Positions 32,458 to 41,202 of a stretch of 64,000 nucleotides of DNA are shown in pieces. A program made the position numbers and the translations under genes. Within the stretch, counting starts at the first letter, position 1. Every line of letters starts with the position of its first letter. The stretch is from contig NZ_VIGB01000003.1 of assembly GCF_006636205.1 (NCBI RefSeq), positions 7,876,501-7,940,500 of the forward strand. The letters are read 5' to 3'. The notes beneath the pieces are model-generated. The model saw only the letters and a program-made list of their open reading frames with translations. It was not told the DNA's origin and searched no databases. This stretch comes from Kitasatospora acidiphila. Lineage in GTDB: Bacteria > Actinomycetota > Actinomycetes > Streptomycetales > Streptomycetaceae.

Positions 32458-33375
32458 ATGCTCAGAATCTGCGAGGCAGAATTCATCGTGGACATCCCAG
32501 AGCAGTGGACACCCGAGCACGACGCCGACTGGAGCGCGGACCTGCTGCCGGCAGGCCTGACGGCGGCCGGTGTGACCCGGCTGCACGGCGGCGTGGCGAA
32601 CTGCGCCTGGCTGGTGGAACTGACCGGTGGCGGGCGGGTGGTGGTGAAGGGTGGCCGGACGTCGCCGCCCGGCCTCTTCCAGGCGGAGGCCGAAGGCCTG
32701 GCCGCCCTGCGGGAGGTCGGCCGGCTCCGGACCCCGGAGGTGATCGCCGTGACCGGCACCTCGCTGGTCCTGGAGGCACTCGATCCCGAACTCCCGGCCG
32801 ACGCCGACCGCTTCTGGGAGGAGGCCGGGCGTGCGGTCGCGGGCCTGCACGCGCACAGCTCGCCGCGGTTCGGCTGGGACCGGGACGGGTGGCTGGGGCG
32901 GCTGGTCCAGCGGAACACCTGGGACACCGACGGGCACCGCTTCTTCGCCGAGCACCGAATACTCCGCTACCTGGCCGAGCCCGGCGTCCGGCTGGCGTTG
33001 GACGCGTCCGACCGGGCCGCCCTGGAACGGTTGTGCCTCCGGCTTCCGACACTCGTCCCGGCGGGCCCCGCCGTACTGACCCACGGCGATCTGTGGCGGA
33101 CCAACGTGATCGCCGACATCGCCGGTCGGCCCGTCTTCATCGACCCCGCGGTCTGCTGGATGTGGGCCGAGGCCGAGTTGAGCATGACGTACTGCACCGG
33201 GGGAGTGCCCCGCCGCTTCTTCGACGCCTACCACGAGGTCCAACCGCCCATCGACGGTTGGGAGGAGCGGATGGCCCTGCTGAACCTGCGCGAACTGCTG
33301 TGCGTGCTCGCCCACTTCGGCCCGACCGGCGACTACGCCGAGCAGGTCAGGGCTGTCGTGGAGCGGTACGGATGA
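32458..33375 (+). CDS. Fructosamine-kinase family (APH-fold) protein
   Basis: A 305-residue kinase of the aminoglycoside-phosphotransferase fold. 'LHGGVANCAWLVEL' and 'RVVVKGG' form the nucleotide-binding lobe, 'LTHGDLWRTNVIAD' is the catalytic loop and 'VFIDPAVCWMWAEAELSM' the metal site. The string '.PRRFFDAYHEVQP...GWEERMALLNL' is characteristic of fructosamine-3-kinase proteins that repair glycated amines. The start is uncertain: ATG 32458 or GTG 32488 (GAGG ten bases upstream). It stands between the lipid operon and the TetR gene. Confidence 0.82.
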   Translation: MLRICEAEFIVDIPEQWTPEHDADWSADLLPAGLTAAGVTRLHGGVANCAWLVELTGGGRVVVKGGRTSPPGLFQAEAEGLAALREVGRLRTPEVIAVTGTSLVLEALDPELPADADRFWEEAGRAVAGLHAHSSPRFGWDRDGWLGRLVQRNTWDTDGHRFFAEHRILRYLAEPGVRLALDASDRAALERLCLRLPTLVPAGPAVLTHGDLWRTNVIADIAGRPVFIDPAVCWMWAEAELSMTYCTGGVPRRFFDAYHEVQPPIDGWEERMALLNLRELLCVLAHFGPTGDYAEQVRAVVERYG

Positions 33376-33418
33376 GGAGAACCGTCCGCTGGGCAACCCG
33401 GCCCCAGGCGCTGACGCC

Positions 33419-33434
33419 GACTGGCATTTCAGTC
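33419..33434. promoter_or_regulatory. Operator GACTG-N6-CAGTC upstream of the TetR gene
   Basis: GACTGGCATTTCAGTC, 48 bp before the regulator ATG. The same half-sites with the same spacer length occur at 34221-34236 before the agmatine deiminase gene, pointing to autoregulation and control of the downstream operon. Confidence 0.6.
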
Positions 33435-33481
33435 AGGGCCGGTCGCGCTCGCTCCCGGCCCGCCAGGTAGGGTGTGGGCCC

Positions 33482-34060
33482 ATGGCTGGCCGCAAAACGT
33501 CAATCCTGGAAGCAGCCGCGCGGGTGATCGCCCGCCGCGGGGTCCGTGGTCTGCGGGTGGAGGAGCTCGCGGCCGAGGCCGGTGTCTCCACCGCGCTGAT
33601 CTACTACCACTTCAAGGACCGGACCGGGATCCTGCGCCAGACGCTGGAGTTCATCAGCGACCGGGCCGAGCGGTACACCACCGAGCGCGCCGCCGGTGGC
33701 GAGGAGCTCGGCCCGCGTGCCGAGCTGGAGCAGACGCTGCTGCTGGAGCTCCAGGACACTCCCGAGGTGCGGGAGAACAGCACCGCCTGGGGTGAACTGC
33801 GCGCCAGCGCGGTGTTCGAGTCGGAGCTGCGGGAGGACCTGGCCCGGGCGACCCTGATCTGGGTGCAGGAGATCGCCGACCTGCTCGGCCGGGTGGTTCC
33901 GATGGCGTCGGCCACGGCTCTCGCCGCTGCGGCCGAGCGCCTGACCGCCCTGCTGGAGGGTCTCAGCATGCGCTGGCTCTGCGGCGGCATCCCGCTGGAC
34001 CACGCGAGGACCCTGCTGGTCGAGGGCGTCGACGCCGAGCTGAAGCGCCTGCAGCGGTAG
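33482..34060 (+). CDS. TetR/AcrR-family regulator
   Basis: A 192-residue repressor with an N-terminal helix-turn-helix ('GLRVEELAAEAGVSTALIYYHFKDR', residues 23-47) and a variable ligand-binding C-terminal domain. It lies upstream of two agmatine deiminases in the same direction. Matching operators before its own gene and before the first deiminase make it their probable repressor, perhaps sensing agmatine or polyamines (inference). A terminator separates it from the deiminases. Confidence 0.88.
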   Translation: MAGRKTSILEAAARVIARRGVRGLRVEELAAEAGVSTALIYYHFKDRTGILRQTLEFISDRAERYTTERAAGGEELGPRAELEQTLLLELQDTPEVRENSTAWGELRASAVFESELREDLARATLIWVQEIADLLGRVVPMASATALAAAAERLTALLEGLSMRWLCGGIPLDHARTLLVEGVDAELKRLQR

Positions 34061-34106
34061 CGGCGAGCCGTCCTGACCTGCGGCGCACCGCGCCACGCCG
34101 AACCGA

Positions 34107-34139
34107 AGCGCCTGCGGCGATCTCCGAACCGCAGGCGCT
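34107..34139 (+). terminator. Terminator after the TetR gene
   Basis: AGCGCCTGCGG (34107-34117) and CCGCAGGCGCT (34129-34139) form an 11-bp stem with an 11-nt loop, followed by GCTTTG. Confidence 0.75.
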
Positions 34140-34220
34140 GCTTTGTGCCGTCTGTCAGTCCTGCCTTGTCCCGACTTGTCCCGTCTTGTCTTGCCGCAGG
34201 CAGCTCGCCTTCCATTTCTT

Positions 34221-34236
34221 GACTGATTTTTCAGTC
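34221..34236. promoter_or_regulatory. Operator GACTG-N6-CAGTC before agmatine deiminase
   Basis: GACTGATTTTTCAGTC lies inside a longer palindrome (TGACTGA-TTTT-TCAGTCA), 74 bp before the deiminase ATG. It matches the operator upstream of the TetR gene. Confidence 0.65.
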
Positions 34237-34309
34237 AGTGCGAGAGTGGGCGCTGTGCCCGAGCGGCGAGCCGGTGGTGCCGGTGCACATACTCGATCAG
34301 GAGATTCCC

Positions 34310-35475
34310 ATGAGCGATCACAGCAGCCGCGTGGTCGGTGACGGCACCCTCGGGGTGCCGCGGCCTCCCGGCGGGGGCTGCTCGGCGCTGCGGGGCTCGG
34401 CGCGGTCGGGCTGGCGTTCGGTGCGCAGCTGTTCGGCGCGGGGTCGGCGGCCGCAGACGGCGGGTCGGCGCCGCGTCCCCGGGTGCCGATGGACGACGTC
34501 CCGCACGCCCGGACGTGGATGTCCTGGCCCTCCCGCAAGTCGGTCTGGGGGCGGCAGCTGCGCGGCGTCCAGGAGGACATCGCGCTGATCGCCCGCACCA
34601 TCGCCCGCTACGAGCCGGTCGTGCTGTGCGCCCCGGACGACTACTCGGTGGCCGAGGCCCGCTCCCACTGCGGCGCGGACGTCACCGTGATCGGCTCGAT
34701 CCCGACGGACGACCTGTGGATGCGCGACATCGCCCCGGTCTTCCGGCGCGACGGCCGCGGCGGACTCGACGCGGTCGGTCTGAACTTCAACGGCTGGGGC
34801 AAGAAGCAGGTCCACGCCGACGACGCCTACGTCGCGGGGAGCGTCGCCCGGCTGAACGGCCAGCGGTTCGTCCGCGCCGACTTCGTCGGCGAGGGCGGCG
34901 CGATCGAGACGGACGGCGACGGCACGGTGATGGCGACCGAGAGCAGCCTGGTCAACAAGAACCGCAACCGGCGGATGAGCCGTGACGAGATCGAGTCGGC
35001 CGTCTTGGACGCCTACGGCGCGGACCGGATGATCTGGGTGCCGGGCATCAAGGGCAGGGACATCACCGACGACCACATCGACGTCACCTCGCGCTTCGTC
35101 CGCCCCGGCGTGGTGCTGGTCCAACTGCCGCCGAACGACCGCACCGACGAGTGGGCCCGGGACGCGCGCGAGCAGTTCGCGATCCTCAGCGGCGAGACCG
35201 ACGCACACGGGCGGCGCCTGGAGGTCATCCGGGTCGAAGGGCCGGACACCGTCCGCTCCCGCAAGTCCGACTTCGTCGACTCGTACCTCAACTTCCATGT
35301 CGTCAACGGCGCTGTCATCACCGCCCAGTTCGGCGACGCGTACAAGGACGCGGCGGCCAGGGCGACCCTGGCGGCGGCCTTCCCCGGGCGCGAGGTCGTC
35401 CAACTCGACGTCGACCGGCTGATGGCGGGCGGCGGCGGCATCCACTGCTCGACGATGCACGAGCCGCTCGCCTAG
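34310..35475 (+). CDS. Tat-exported agmatine deiminase family protein (frameshift in the signal region)
   Basis: A guanidine-modifying enzyme of the agmatine deiminase/peptidyl-arginine deiminase-like family, which hydrolyses agmatine to N-carbamoylputrescine. 'WMSWPSRKSVWG', 'DDLWMRDIAPVF', 'FNGWGKKQVHADD' and the catalytic 'GGGGIHCSTMHEPLA' near the C-terminus are intact. The mature part reads from 34342. ATG 34310, with a good GGAGA site, is in another frame. Adding one base to the GGGG run at 34352-34355 joins it to 'ASRRGLLGAAGLGAVGLAF', a textbook Tat signal, so the true product is about 388 residues. The break is probably an assembly error. Confidence 0.83.
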
Positions 35476-35664
35476 CACGGCCCAGGCATTAAGCCCCGCC
35501 CATCGCCAACTGACGTGGCCCGTCGCACTGTTCACCTGCCACGGCCAGCCGTACTGCTCAACTCACGTGTGCCGTCGCGCTGTTCGACTCGCACAAGCCC
35601 CTCCTGGGCGCGGCCGCCTGCCATCGTGCCGCGCCCCGGACCCCGCTTCACTGGAGAGTCCCGC

Positions 35665-36834
35665 ATGTCCATTTCCGGCTTTCCCCGCCGCAGTGCGCTG
35701 CGTTCCCTCGCCGGCGCCGCGCTGCTCGGCCTCGGCGTCACGGCCTGCACCGGCACCGACGACCCGGCCGATCCCGCAGACCCCGCCGCCTCCGGGTCGG
35801 CCGCCCCGTCCGGCGGCGCCGCCCAGAGCGCCGGGCGCAGGCTGGGCGCGGAGTGGGAGAAGCACGAGCGGACCTTCATGGCCTGGCCCGCCTCCCAGGA
35901 CGTGTGGGGCGGCCAACTGGGCGCCGTCCGCAAGGACATCGCCGCCGTGGCGCGGGCGATCGGCGGACGCGAGCCGGTGGTGCTCCTGGTGCGCCCCGGG
36001 CAGGAGGACTCCGCGAGGAACGCCTGCGGCTCGGCCGTCGAGATCCTCTCCACCCCGGTGGACGACCTGTGGGCCCGCGACACCGTGCCGGTCTTCGTCG
36101 AGCAGGGCGGCAAGGTCAAGGGCGTCGACTTCAACTTCAGCGGCTGGGGCGGGAAGCAGCAGCACGCCAACGACGCCGGCATCGCCCGAGCGGTGCTGGC
36201 CAAATACGGCTTGGAGCGGATCACCACCCCGATCGTCGCCGAGGGCGGCTCGTTCGAGAGTGACGGCCAGGGCACCCTGCTGATCACCGAGAGCTCGGTG
36301 GTCAACGGCAACCGCAACCCGGGTAGGAGCCGGGACCAGGTCGAGGCGGAGCTGAAGCAGGCCCTGGGCGTCACCAAGGTGATCTGGCTGGCCGGCGTGC
36401 GCGGCAAGGACATCACCGACGCGCACGTGGACTGCCTGGCCCGGTTCGCCGCCCCCGGCGTCGTCTTCCTGGACCGGGCCTTCCCCGGCACGCCGCCCGA
36501 CGTCTGGTCGCGCTCGGCCGACCAGGCCCGCGCCGTGCTGGCGGACGTGACTGACGCGACCGGAAAGAAGCCGAAGGTCGTCGAGATCACCCAGCCCGAT
36601 CCGGACCGGATCACCGGCCGCGGCGACGCGTTCGTCTCCTCGTACCTGAACTTCTACGTGGGCAACAAGGGCGTCTACCTGCCGCTGTTCGGCGACCCCG
36701 AGGCCGACGGGCAGGCCCAGCAGACCATGAAGGACCACTTTCCGGGCCGGGAGATCGTCCCGATCCAGATCGACACCATCGCCTCCGGTGGCGGCGGCAT
36801 CCACTGCTCCACCCATGACCAGCCCGCCGTCTGA
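35665..36834 (+). CDS. Agmatine deiminase family lipoprotein
   Basis: A 389-residue paralogue of the preceding gene. The N-terminus 'FPRRSALRSLAGAALLGLGVTAC' combines a twin-arginine motif with a lipobox (VTAC), so it is probably a Tat-exported lipoprotein. Catalytic landmarks 'DDLWARDTVPVF', 'FSGWGGKQQHANDAG' and 'SGGGGIHCSTHDQP' (active-site Cys) are present. ATG 35665 follows GGAGAG. Placed 189 bases after the first deiminase, it forms an extracellular agmatine-degrading pair under the TetR regulator. Confidence 0.88.
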   Translation: MSISGFPRRSALRSLAGAALLGLGVTACTGTDDPADPADPAASGSAAPSGGAAQSAGRRLGAEWEKHERTFMAWPASQDVWGGQLGAVRKDIAAVARAIGGREPVVLLVRPGQEDSARNACGSAVEILSTPVDDLWARDTVPVFVEQGGKVKGVDFNFSGWGGKQQHANDAGIARAVLAKYGLERITTPIVAEGGSFESDGQGTLLITESSVVNGNRNPGRSRDQVEAELKQALGVTKVIWLAGVRGKDITDAHVDCLARFAAPGVVFLDRAFPGTPPDVWSRSADQARAVLADVTDATGKKPKVVEITQPDPDRITGRGDAFVSSYLNFYVGNKGVYLPLFGDPEADGQAQQTMKDHFPGREIVPIQIDTIASGGGGIHCSTHDQPAV

Positions 36835-36887
36835 GGCGCACCGCAACTGGAGCTCCGCGCAGGCGGGATGAGCAGCCTGGGCCCGAT

Positions 36888-36919
36888 GGCGCTCCGCCCC
36901 CTGCGCGGGCCGGAGCGCC
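36888..36919. terminator. Bidirectional terminator between convergent genes
   Basis: GGCGCTCCG (36888-36896) pairs with CGGAGCGCC (36911-36919), between the deiminase and the alcohol dehydrogenase stops. Confidence 0.6.
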
Positions 36920-36984
36920 CAAGTGGCCCGGCTCGGGCCGGGTCGCTCACGGTGCTCCCCGGCGGTGGGTGGGCGGGATCGCGG

Positions 36985-38031
36985 TCAGCGGCCGGTGGTG
37001 ACGACCATGCGGAAGCGGGCCCGGCCGCCGGCCATCTTGGCAACCGCGGCGGCGGTCTCCTCCAAGGGGACCTCCTCGATCCAGGCGCGCACGCCGGACA
37101 GGGCGGCGAAGCGCAGGGTGTCCTGGATGTCGACGGCGGTGCCGGAGGAGTGGGCGTAGACCCTGCGGTCGCCGTTCAGCAACTGCAGCGGGCTGACCGT
37201 GAGCCGGTCGGGCGAGACACCGACGATGACGAGCTCGCCGCGCCGGGCGAGGCCGTCGATGGTGGCGGACATGGCATCGGAGTTGGTGATGGTGGCCAGG
37301 ACCACCCTGGCTCCGCCGAGGGCTTGCAGAGCCTCGGCGACGTCGCCGGCGGTGCTGTCGATGTAGTGGTCGGCGCCGAGCTTGTGCGCGAGCGGCTCCT
37401 TCTCCTGCCCGCGCGCGATCGCTACGGTGCGAAAGCCCATGGCGTGGGCGAACTGGACGCCCAGGTGGCCCAGCCCGCCGAGGCCGAGGACGGCGACCGT
37501 GTCGCCGGGGCGGGCGGCGGTGTGGCGCAGGGCGTTGAAGACGGTGATCCCGGCGCACGCCAGCGGGGCGGCCTCGGCGGCGGTCAGCTCGTCCGGCACG
37601 GCGGCCAGCGCGACGGCGGGGACGATGACGGAGTCGGCGTAGCCGCCGGGATAGGCGGCGCCGGGGATCTGCAACTGGGGGCAGTGGATGGCGTCGCCCG
37701 AGCGGCAGGCGTCGCAGCGCCCGCAGCTGCCGCCGTACCAGCCGACGGCGACCCGGTCGCCGACCTGCCAGCCCGCCACGCCGTCGCCGAGGGCGTCGAT
37801 GCGGCCGGCGATCTCGTGCCCGGGGGTGACCGGGAACGTGGTGCCGGGCAGCAGTCCGGCTGCGATCAGCAGGTCGGAGTGGCAGACGCCGCACGCCTCG
37901 ACGGCGATGCGGACCGCTCCGGGCCCCGGCTCGCGAGCCGGGACCTCGACCAGCTCGGGCGGGGCGTCCGGGGCGGCGACCTGGACGGCGCGCAGCATGC
38001 CGCCGGGGGACGTGGGGGTGGTGGCAGTCAT
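36985..38031 (-). CDS. Zinc-dependent alcohol dehydrogenase
   Basis: A 348-residue medium-chain dehydrogenase. 'EACGVCHSDLL' and 'TPGHEIAGRI' hold the catalytic zinc ligands, 'CGRCDACRSGDAIHC' the four Cys of the structural zinc, and 'VAVLGLGGLGHLGVQFA' the NAD(P) fold. It oxidises alcohols or reduces aldehydes in the cytoplasm. I set the start at ATG 38031; an upstream extension of 30 codons lacks a ribosome site. Monocistronic. Confidence 0.92.
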   Translation of the reverse strand: MTATTPTSPGGMLRAVQVAAPDAPPELVEVPAREPGPGAVRIAVEACGVCHSDLLIAAGLLPGTTFPVTPGHEIAGRIDALGDGVAGWQVGDRVAVGWYGGSCGRCDACRSGDAIHCPQLQIPGAAYPGGYADSVIVPAVALAAVPDELTAAEAAPLACAGITVFNALRHTAARPGDTVAVLGLGGLGHLGVQFAHAMGFRTVAIARGQEKEPLAHKLGADHYIDSTAGDVAEALQALGGARVVLATITNSDAMSATIDGLARRGELVIVGVSPDRLTVSPLQLLNGDRRVYAHSSGTAVDIQDTLRFAALSGVRAWIEEVPLEETAAAVAKMAGGRARFRMVVTTGR

Positions 38032-38227
38032 GGAGAGCCCTTCGCTCTGGGGCCGACGCGGAGCCGGGCCCGCATGCGGTGACCAATCCAGCTTGGTACG
38101 TCCACCAGCGGTTGGCCACACAGTGCCGGTCCGACGGTGAACGCGCCGGGTCCTGCGGTGTGAGACCCTACGGGCGGGAATCGCAGGGGTGTCGCACGCT
38201 GGGGGCGATAGGGGCCATGGGGGCGAA

Positions 38228-38713
38228 ATGGGACTGAGCGGGCAGGTGGGAGCGGGGCTGGCTCCGATGGAGACTGCTGGTCACCTCCTGGAGAAGATCC
38301 AGCAGGGCAGCACATACGCCCGAAGCAAGAAGAAGCGGTTCCGCCTGGCCTCTTCGGCGTTGAAGGTGCTGACGCTCTCGCTGTCCGCCGCCTCAACGAT
38401 CATCCTCGGCCTGCAGAGCCTGAACTTCTGGGCCGGCTTGGCCTTCGCCCTCGTGGCAGTGGTCACCCTGCTCGGGGCCGTCGAGTCGTTCTTCAACTGG
38501 CGATCGCGCTGGGTGCTGATGGAGGAGACGCAGTACCGGTTCCGGCGTCTCGCTGATGACCTCGAGTACCTCATCGCATCAACGCCCACGGCCAATCTCA
38601 CCCACGACCAGCTCCAGCCGATCTTCGACGAATACCAGAGCGTATGGGCGCACTTGGGCGAGCGCTGGCTGCAGGAGCGCCGCACGCTGAGTGCCTCCGC
38701 CGAGAGCCGGTGA
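38228..38713 (+). CDS. SLATT-type two-helix membrane protein
   Basis: A 161-residue protein with two adjacent membrane helices at about residues 50-90 ('SSALKVLTLSLSAASTIILGLQ', 'LAFALVAVVTLLGAVESFFNW'). A conserved 'RWVLMEETQYRFRRLADDLEYL' segment follows and the tail is helical. This is the SLATT layout, known as a pore-forming effector fused to or next to nucleotide-sensing domains in antiphage systems. Here no SMODS, SLOG or other sensor gene is adjacent, so it is an orphan. Start ATG 38228 follows GGGGGCGA; ATG 38267 is possible. Confidence 0.7.
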   Translation: MGLSGQVGAGLAPMETAGHLLEKIQQGSTYARSKKKRFRLASSALKVLTLSLSAASTIILGLQSLNFWAGLAFALVAVVTLLGAVESFFNWRSRWVLMEETQYRFRRLADDLEYLIASTPTANLTHDQLQPIFDEYQSVWAHLGERWLQERRTLSASAESR

Positions 38714-38836
38714 GCCTGCCGGAACCAGAACCTTCCACGGTGCCCACTCACGCGCTGTTCAGCTGACGGCGAAGACCGGTATGCCGACGGTGAAGACCGG
38801 CCCGACCGGGCTCGACAATCCCTATGGTCCAGTCAC

Positions 38837-39562
38837 ATGACGACTGTTACCACACGCACGGTCGAGTACCCGGCTGACGGCCTGACGATGGTCGGGCACC
38901 TCGCGCTCCCCGCCGGTGTCGACCGCCGACCCGCGGTCCTGATCGGACCCGAGGGGCCGGGCCTGAACGACTTCCAGTGCCGCCGGGCCGACGCCCTCGC
39001 TGAACTCGGGTACGTGGCACTGGCCTTCGACCTCCACGGCGGGCGCTGGTTCACCGACCCGCAGCAGATGCTGGCGCGCGTGATGCCGCTGCTCGCCGAC
39101 CCGGACCGGATGCGGGGCATCGGCCATGCGGCACTCGATGTGCTGCGCGCCGAACCGCGGACCGACCCCGACCGGATCGCCGCCATCGGCTACGGCACCG
39201 GGGGCGCGATCGTGCTCGAACTCGGGCGCGACGGCGTCGACTTTCGGGCGATCGGGACGGTCAACGCCCTGACCACGGGCCGACCGGGCGAGGCCGCGCG
39301 CATCCGCTGCCCCGTGTGGGCCGGGGTCGGATCGGAGGACCCGATCATGCCTGCCGGGCAACGGGACGCCTTCGCCGCCGAGATGCAGGCCGCGGGCGTC
39401 GACTGGCGCCTCGTGGTCTACGGCGGAGCCCTGCACGCCTTCCACCACCCGCCGGTCGACCAGGCCGTGGTCCCCGGCGTCGGCTACCACCCGCAGCACG
39501 CGCGGCGGGCCTGGCGCGACATCGTCGACCTGCTCGCCGAGTGCCTGCCCGTAACGGACTGA
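38837..39562 (+). CDS. Dienelactone-hydrolase-like alpha/beta hydrolase lacking the usual nucleophile
   Basis: A 241-residue protein of the dienelactone hydrolase family. The nucleophile elbow, normally G-Y-C-F-G-G, reads 'IGYGTGGA', with Gly where Cys or Ser is required. The acid ('VGSEDPI') and His ('LHAFHHP') positions are conserved. It may be catalytically dead, or use another residue. The fragment of a superoxide dismutase gene follows immediately. Confidence 0.78.
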   Translation: MTTVTTRTVEYPADGLTMVGHLALPAGVDRRPAVLIGPEGPGLNDFQCRRADALAELGYVALAFDLHGGRWFTDPQQMLARVMPLLADPDRMRGIGHAALDVLRAEPRTDPDRIAAIGYGTGGAIVLELGRDGVDFRAIGTVNALTTGRPGEAARIRCPVWAGVGSEDPIMPAGQRDAFAAEMQAAGVDWRLVVYGGALHAFHHPPVDQAVVPGVGYHPQHARRAWRDIVDLLAECLPVTD

Positions 39563-39570
39563 GCCAGAGC

Positions 39571-39894
39571 GTCTGCGGCGATGCCATCGAGGAGCACTTC
39601 GGTGGCTTCGACGCATTCAAGAAGCAGCTCACCGCCGCCACCGTCGGCGTCCAGGGCTCCGGCTGAGGCATCCTCTCCTGGGAGCCGCTCGGTCGGCGCC
39701 TGATCGTCGAGCAGGTCTACGACCACCACGGCAACGTCGGCCAGGGCACCACCCCGCTGCTCGCCTTCGACGCCTGGGAGCACGCCTACTACCTGCAGTA
39801 CAAGAACGTTCGCCCCGACTACGTCACCCGCCTCTGGGACGTCGTCAACTGGCAGGACGTCAGCGCTCGCTTCGCGGCCGTCAAGAACGCCTGA
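39571..39894 (+). pseudogene. Fe/Mn superoxide dismutase fragment (5' truncated, one nonsense codon)
   Basis: In frame from 39577 the DNA reads 'GDAIEEHFGGFDAFKKQL...QGSG', TGA (39664), then 'GILSWEPLGRRLIVEQVYDH', '...FDAWEHAYYLQYKNV' and 'VVNWQDVSARF', ending at TGA 39892-39894. This is the C-terminal half of Fe/Mn superoxide dismutase with its DxWEH metal motif. The TGA replaces the conserved Trp of 'QGSGWG' (TGG to TGA), and the N-terminal helical half is missing, replaced by the dienelactone-hydrolase-like gene. It is a decayed remnant. Confidence 0.88.
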
Positions 39895-40125
39895 CCGCAC
39901 CGCCGGCTGCGGCGAGCCGAGCCTCCCCCACTGCCAGGCAACGGAATTCAAGACTCAAGCGCTGGTGGGGCGCGGTGTGGGCGCGCCGGCACCTACCCGT
40001 CGGCGGCGCCCTCGGCGGAGTCGAGAATCTTGGTGAGGCGAGGGAACTCGGACGGCGCTGCGGCCGACTACCTGGGCGGGCTCGCAGTGGCGGTCCCAGC
40101 TGATTCGGATCACCAGGAGAGTTCC

Positions 40126-41202
40126 ATGCGTTCTCGCGTGTTGTGCGGCGCGGCCGCTGCGGTCGCCCTGCTCGCCACGGGCTGCGGCAGCAGCGCGAAG
40201 TCCGGCGACGCCGCGGCGCCGACCGCCGGGGCGAACGCGCCCGCCGGGGCGGCCTACCCCGTCAAGGTGACGGACTGCGCGGGAGCGGAGACCACGTTCG
40301 GCTCCGCCCCGAAGAAGATCGTCACCAGCAACGCCTCCAGCCTGGAGATGCTGCTGTGGCTCGGCGCGGGGGACCGGGTGATCGGCACCGGGTTCCCGCC
40401 CGGCGCGGGCACCATGCCGGCCCGGTTCGCCGACCAGGCCGCCAAGGTGCCGGTCCTGGGGCAGATGGTGATCTCCAAGGAGAAGCTGCTCGGCTCCGGC
40501 GCCGACCTGTACGTCGACACCTTCGCCTCGGTGGGGTCGATGGGCGGCAGCATGGGGACGGCACCCACCGAGCAGGAGTTCGCCGCCGCCGGGATCAGGC
40601 ACGTCTACCTGCACTCCACGGCCTGCGCCGCCATGATGAAGGGACCGCAGCAGGACCTCTCCCAAGTCGAGGCCGACATCAGGAGCCTGGGCGCGATCAC
40701 CGGCACCTCGGCCAAGGCGGACGAGCTGGTGGCGGGGATGGAGCAGAAGGTCGGTGCGGTGCGCAAGGCCCTCGCGGGCGTCGCGGCGGGCCAGGAGCCG
40801 TCGTACTTCTTCTTCGACTACGACGCCGGGACGAAGCAGCCGATGGCCGAGTGCGGCAAGCAGGTCGCCAACGCGGTGATCACCCTGGCCGGCGCCCGCA
40901 ACATCTTCGGCGACTGCGACGGGGACTTCAAGGCGGTCTCCTGGGAGGACGTGGTGGCGAGGAACCCCGACTGGATCCAGCTCGGCGTGCGCAACCAGGG
41001 CGGCGACGCGGCGAACCAGAAGGCGTTCGACGCCGCTGCCCAGTTCCTGAAGACCTTCCCGGCCACCAAGGGCCTCAAGGCCGTCCAGGAAGGCCACTTC
41101 GTGCGGATCGGCTCGGAGGTGACCACCATCGCCGGCGTCCGCGACGCCGACACCGTCCAGCGGATCGCCCACACCATCCACCCCGACCTGGTGAAGTCGT
41201 GA
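40126..41202 (+). CDS. Metallophore ABC transporter substrate-binding lipoprotein (FecB/BtuF-type)
   Basis: A 358-residue lipoprotein. Signal 'VALLATGCGSS' contains the lipobox Cys at about 22. 'APKKIVTSNASSLEMLLWLGAGDRVIGTG' and the long interdomain helix are typical of class III binding proteins for iron-siderophore, heme or cobalamin. ATG 40126 follows AGGAGA. The permease start overlaps its stop by four bases and the ATPase follows, a complete importer. It lies next to an isonitrile synthase operon, so its ligand may be that operon's metallophore (inference). Confidence 0.87.
   Translation: MRSRVLCGAAAAVALLATGCGSSAKSGDAAAPTAGANAPAGAAYPVKVTDCAGAETTFGSAPKKIVTSNASSLEMLLWLGAGDRVIGTGFPPGAGTMPARFADQAAKVPVLGQMVISKEKLLGSGADLYVDTFASVGSMGGSMGTAPTEQEFAAAGIRHVYLHSTACAAMMKGPQQDLSQVEADIRSLGAITGTSAKADELVAGMEQKVGAVRKALAGVAAGQEPSYFFFDYDAGTKQPMAECGKQVANAVITLAGARNIFGDCDGDFKAVSWEDVVARNPDWIQLGVRNQGGDAANQKAFDAAAQFLKTFPATKGLKAVQEGHFVRIGSEVTTIAGVRDADTVQRIAHTIHPDLVKS

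Noticed and set aside
40004..40060. Minus-strand stretch reading ...SEFPRLTKILDSAEGAADG-stop, like the end of a regulator gene
   Set aside because: Only about 22 codons before an in-frame stop; too short to call a gene remnant with confidence.
39895..40125. Possible cobalamin riboswitch upstream of the FecB-type importer
   Set aside because: GC-rich hairpins are present but I could not find a B12-box-like core or the expected conserved segments.
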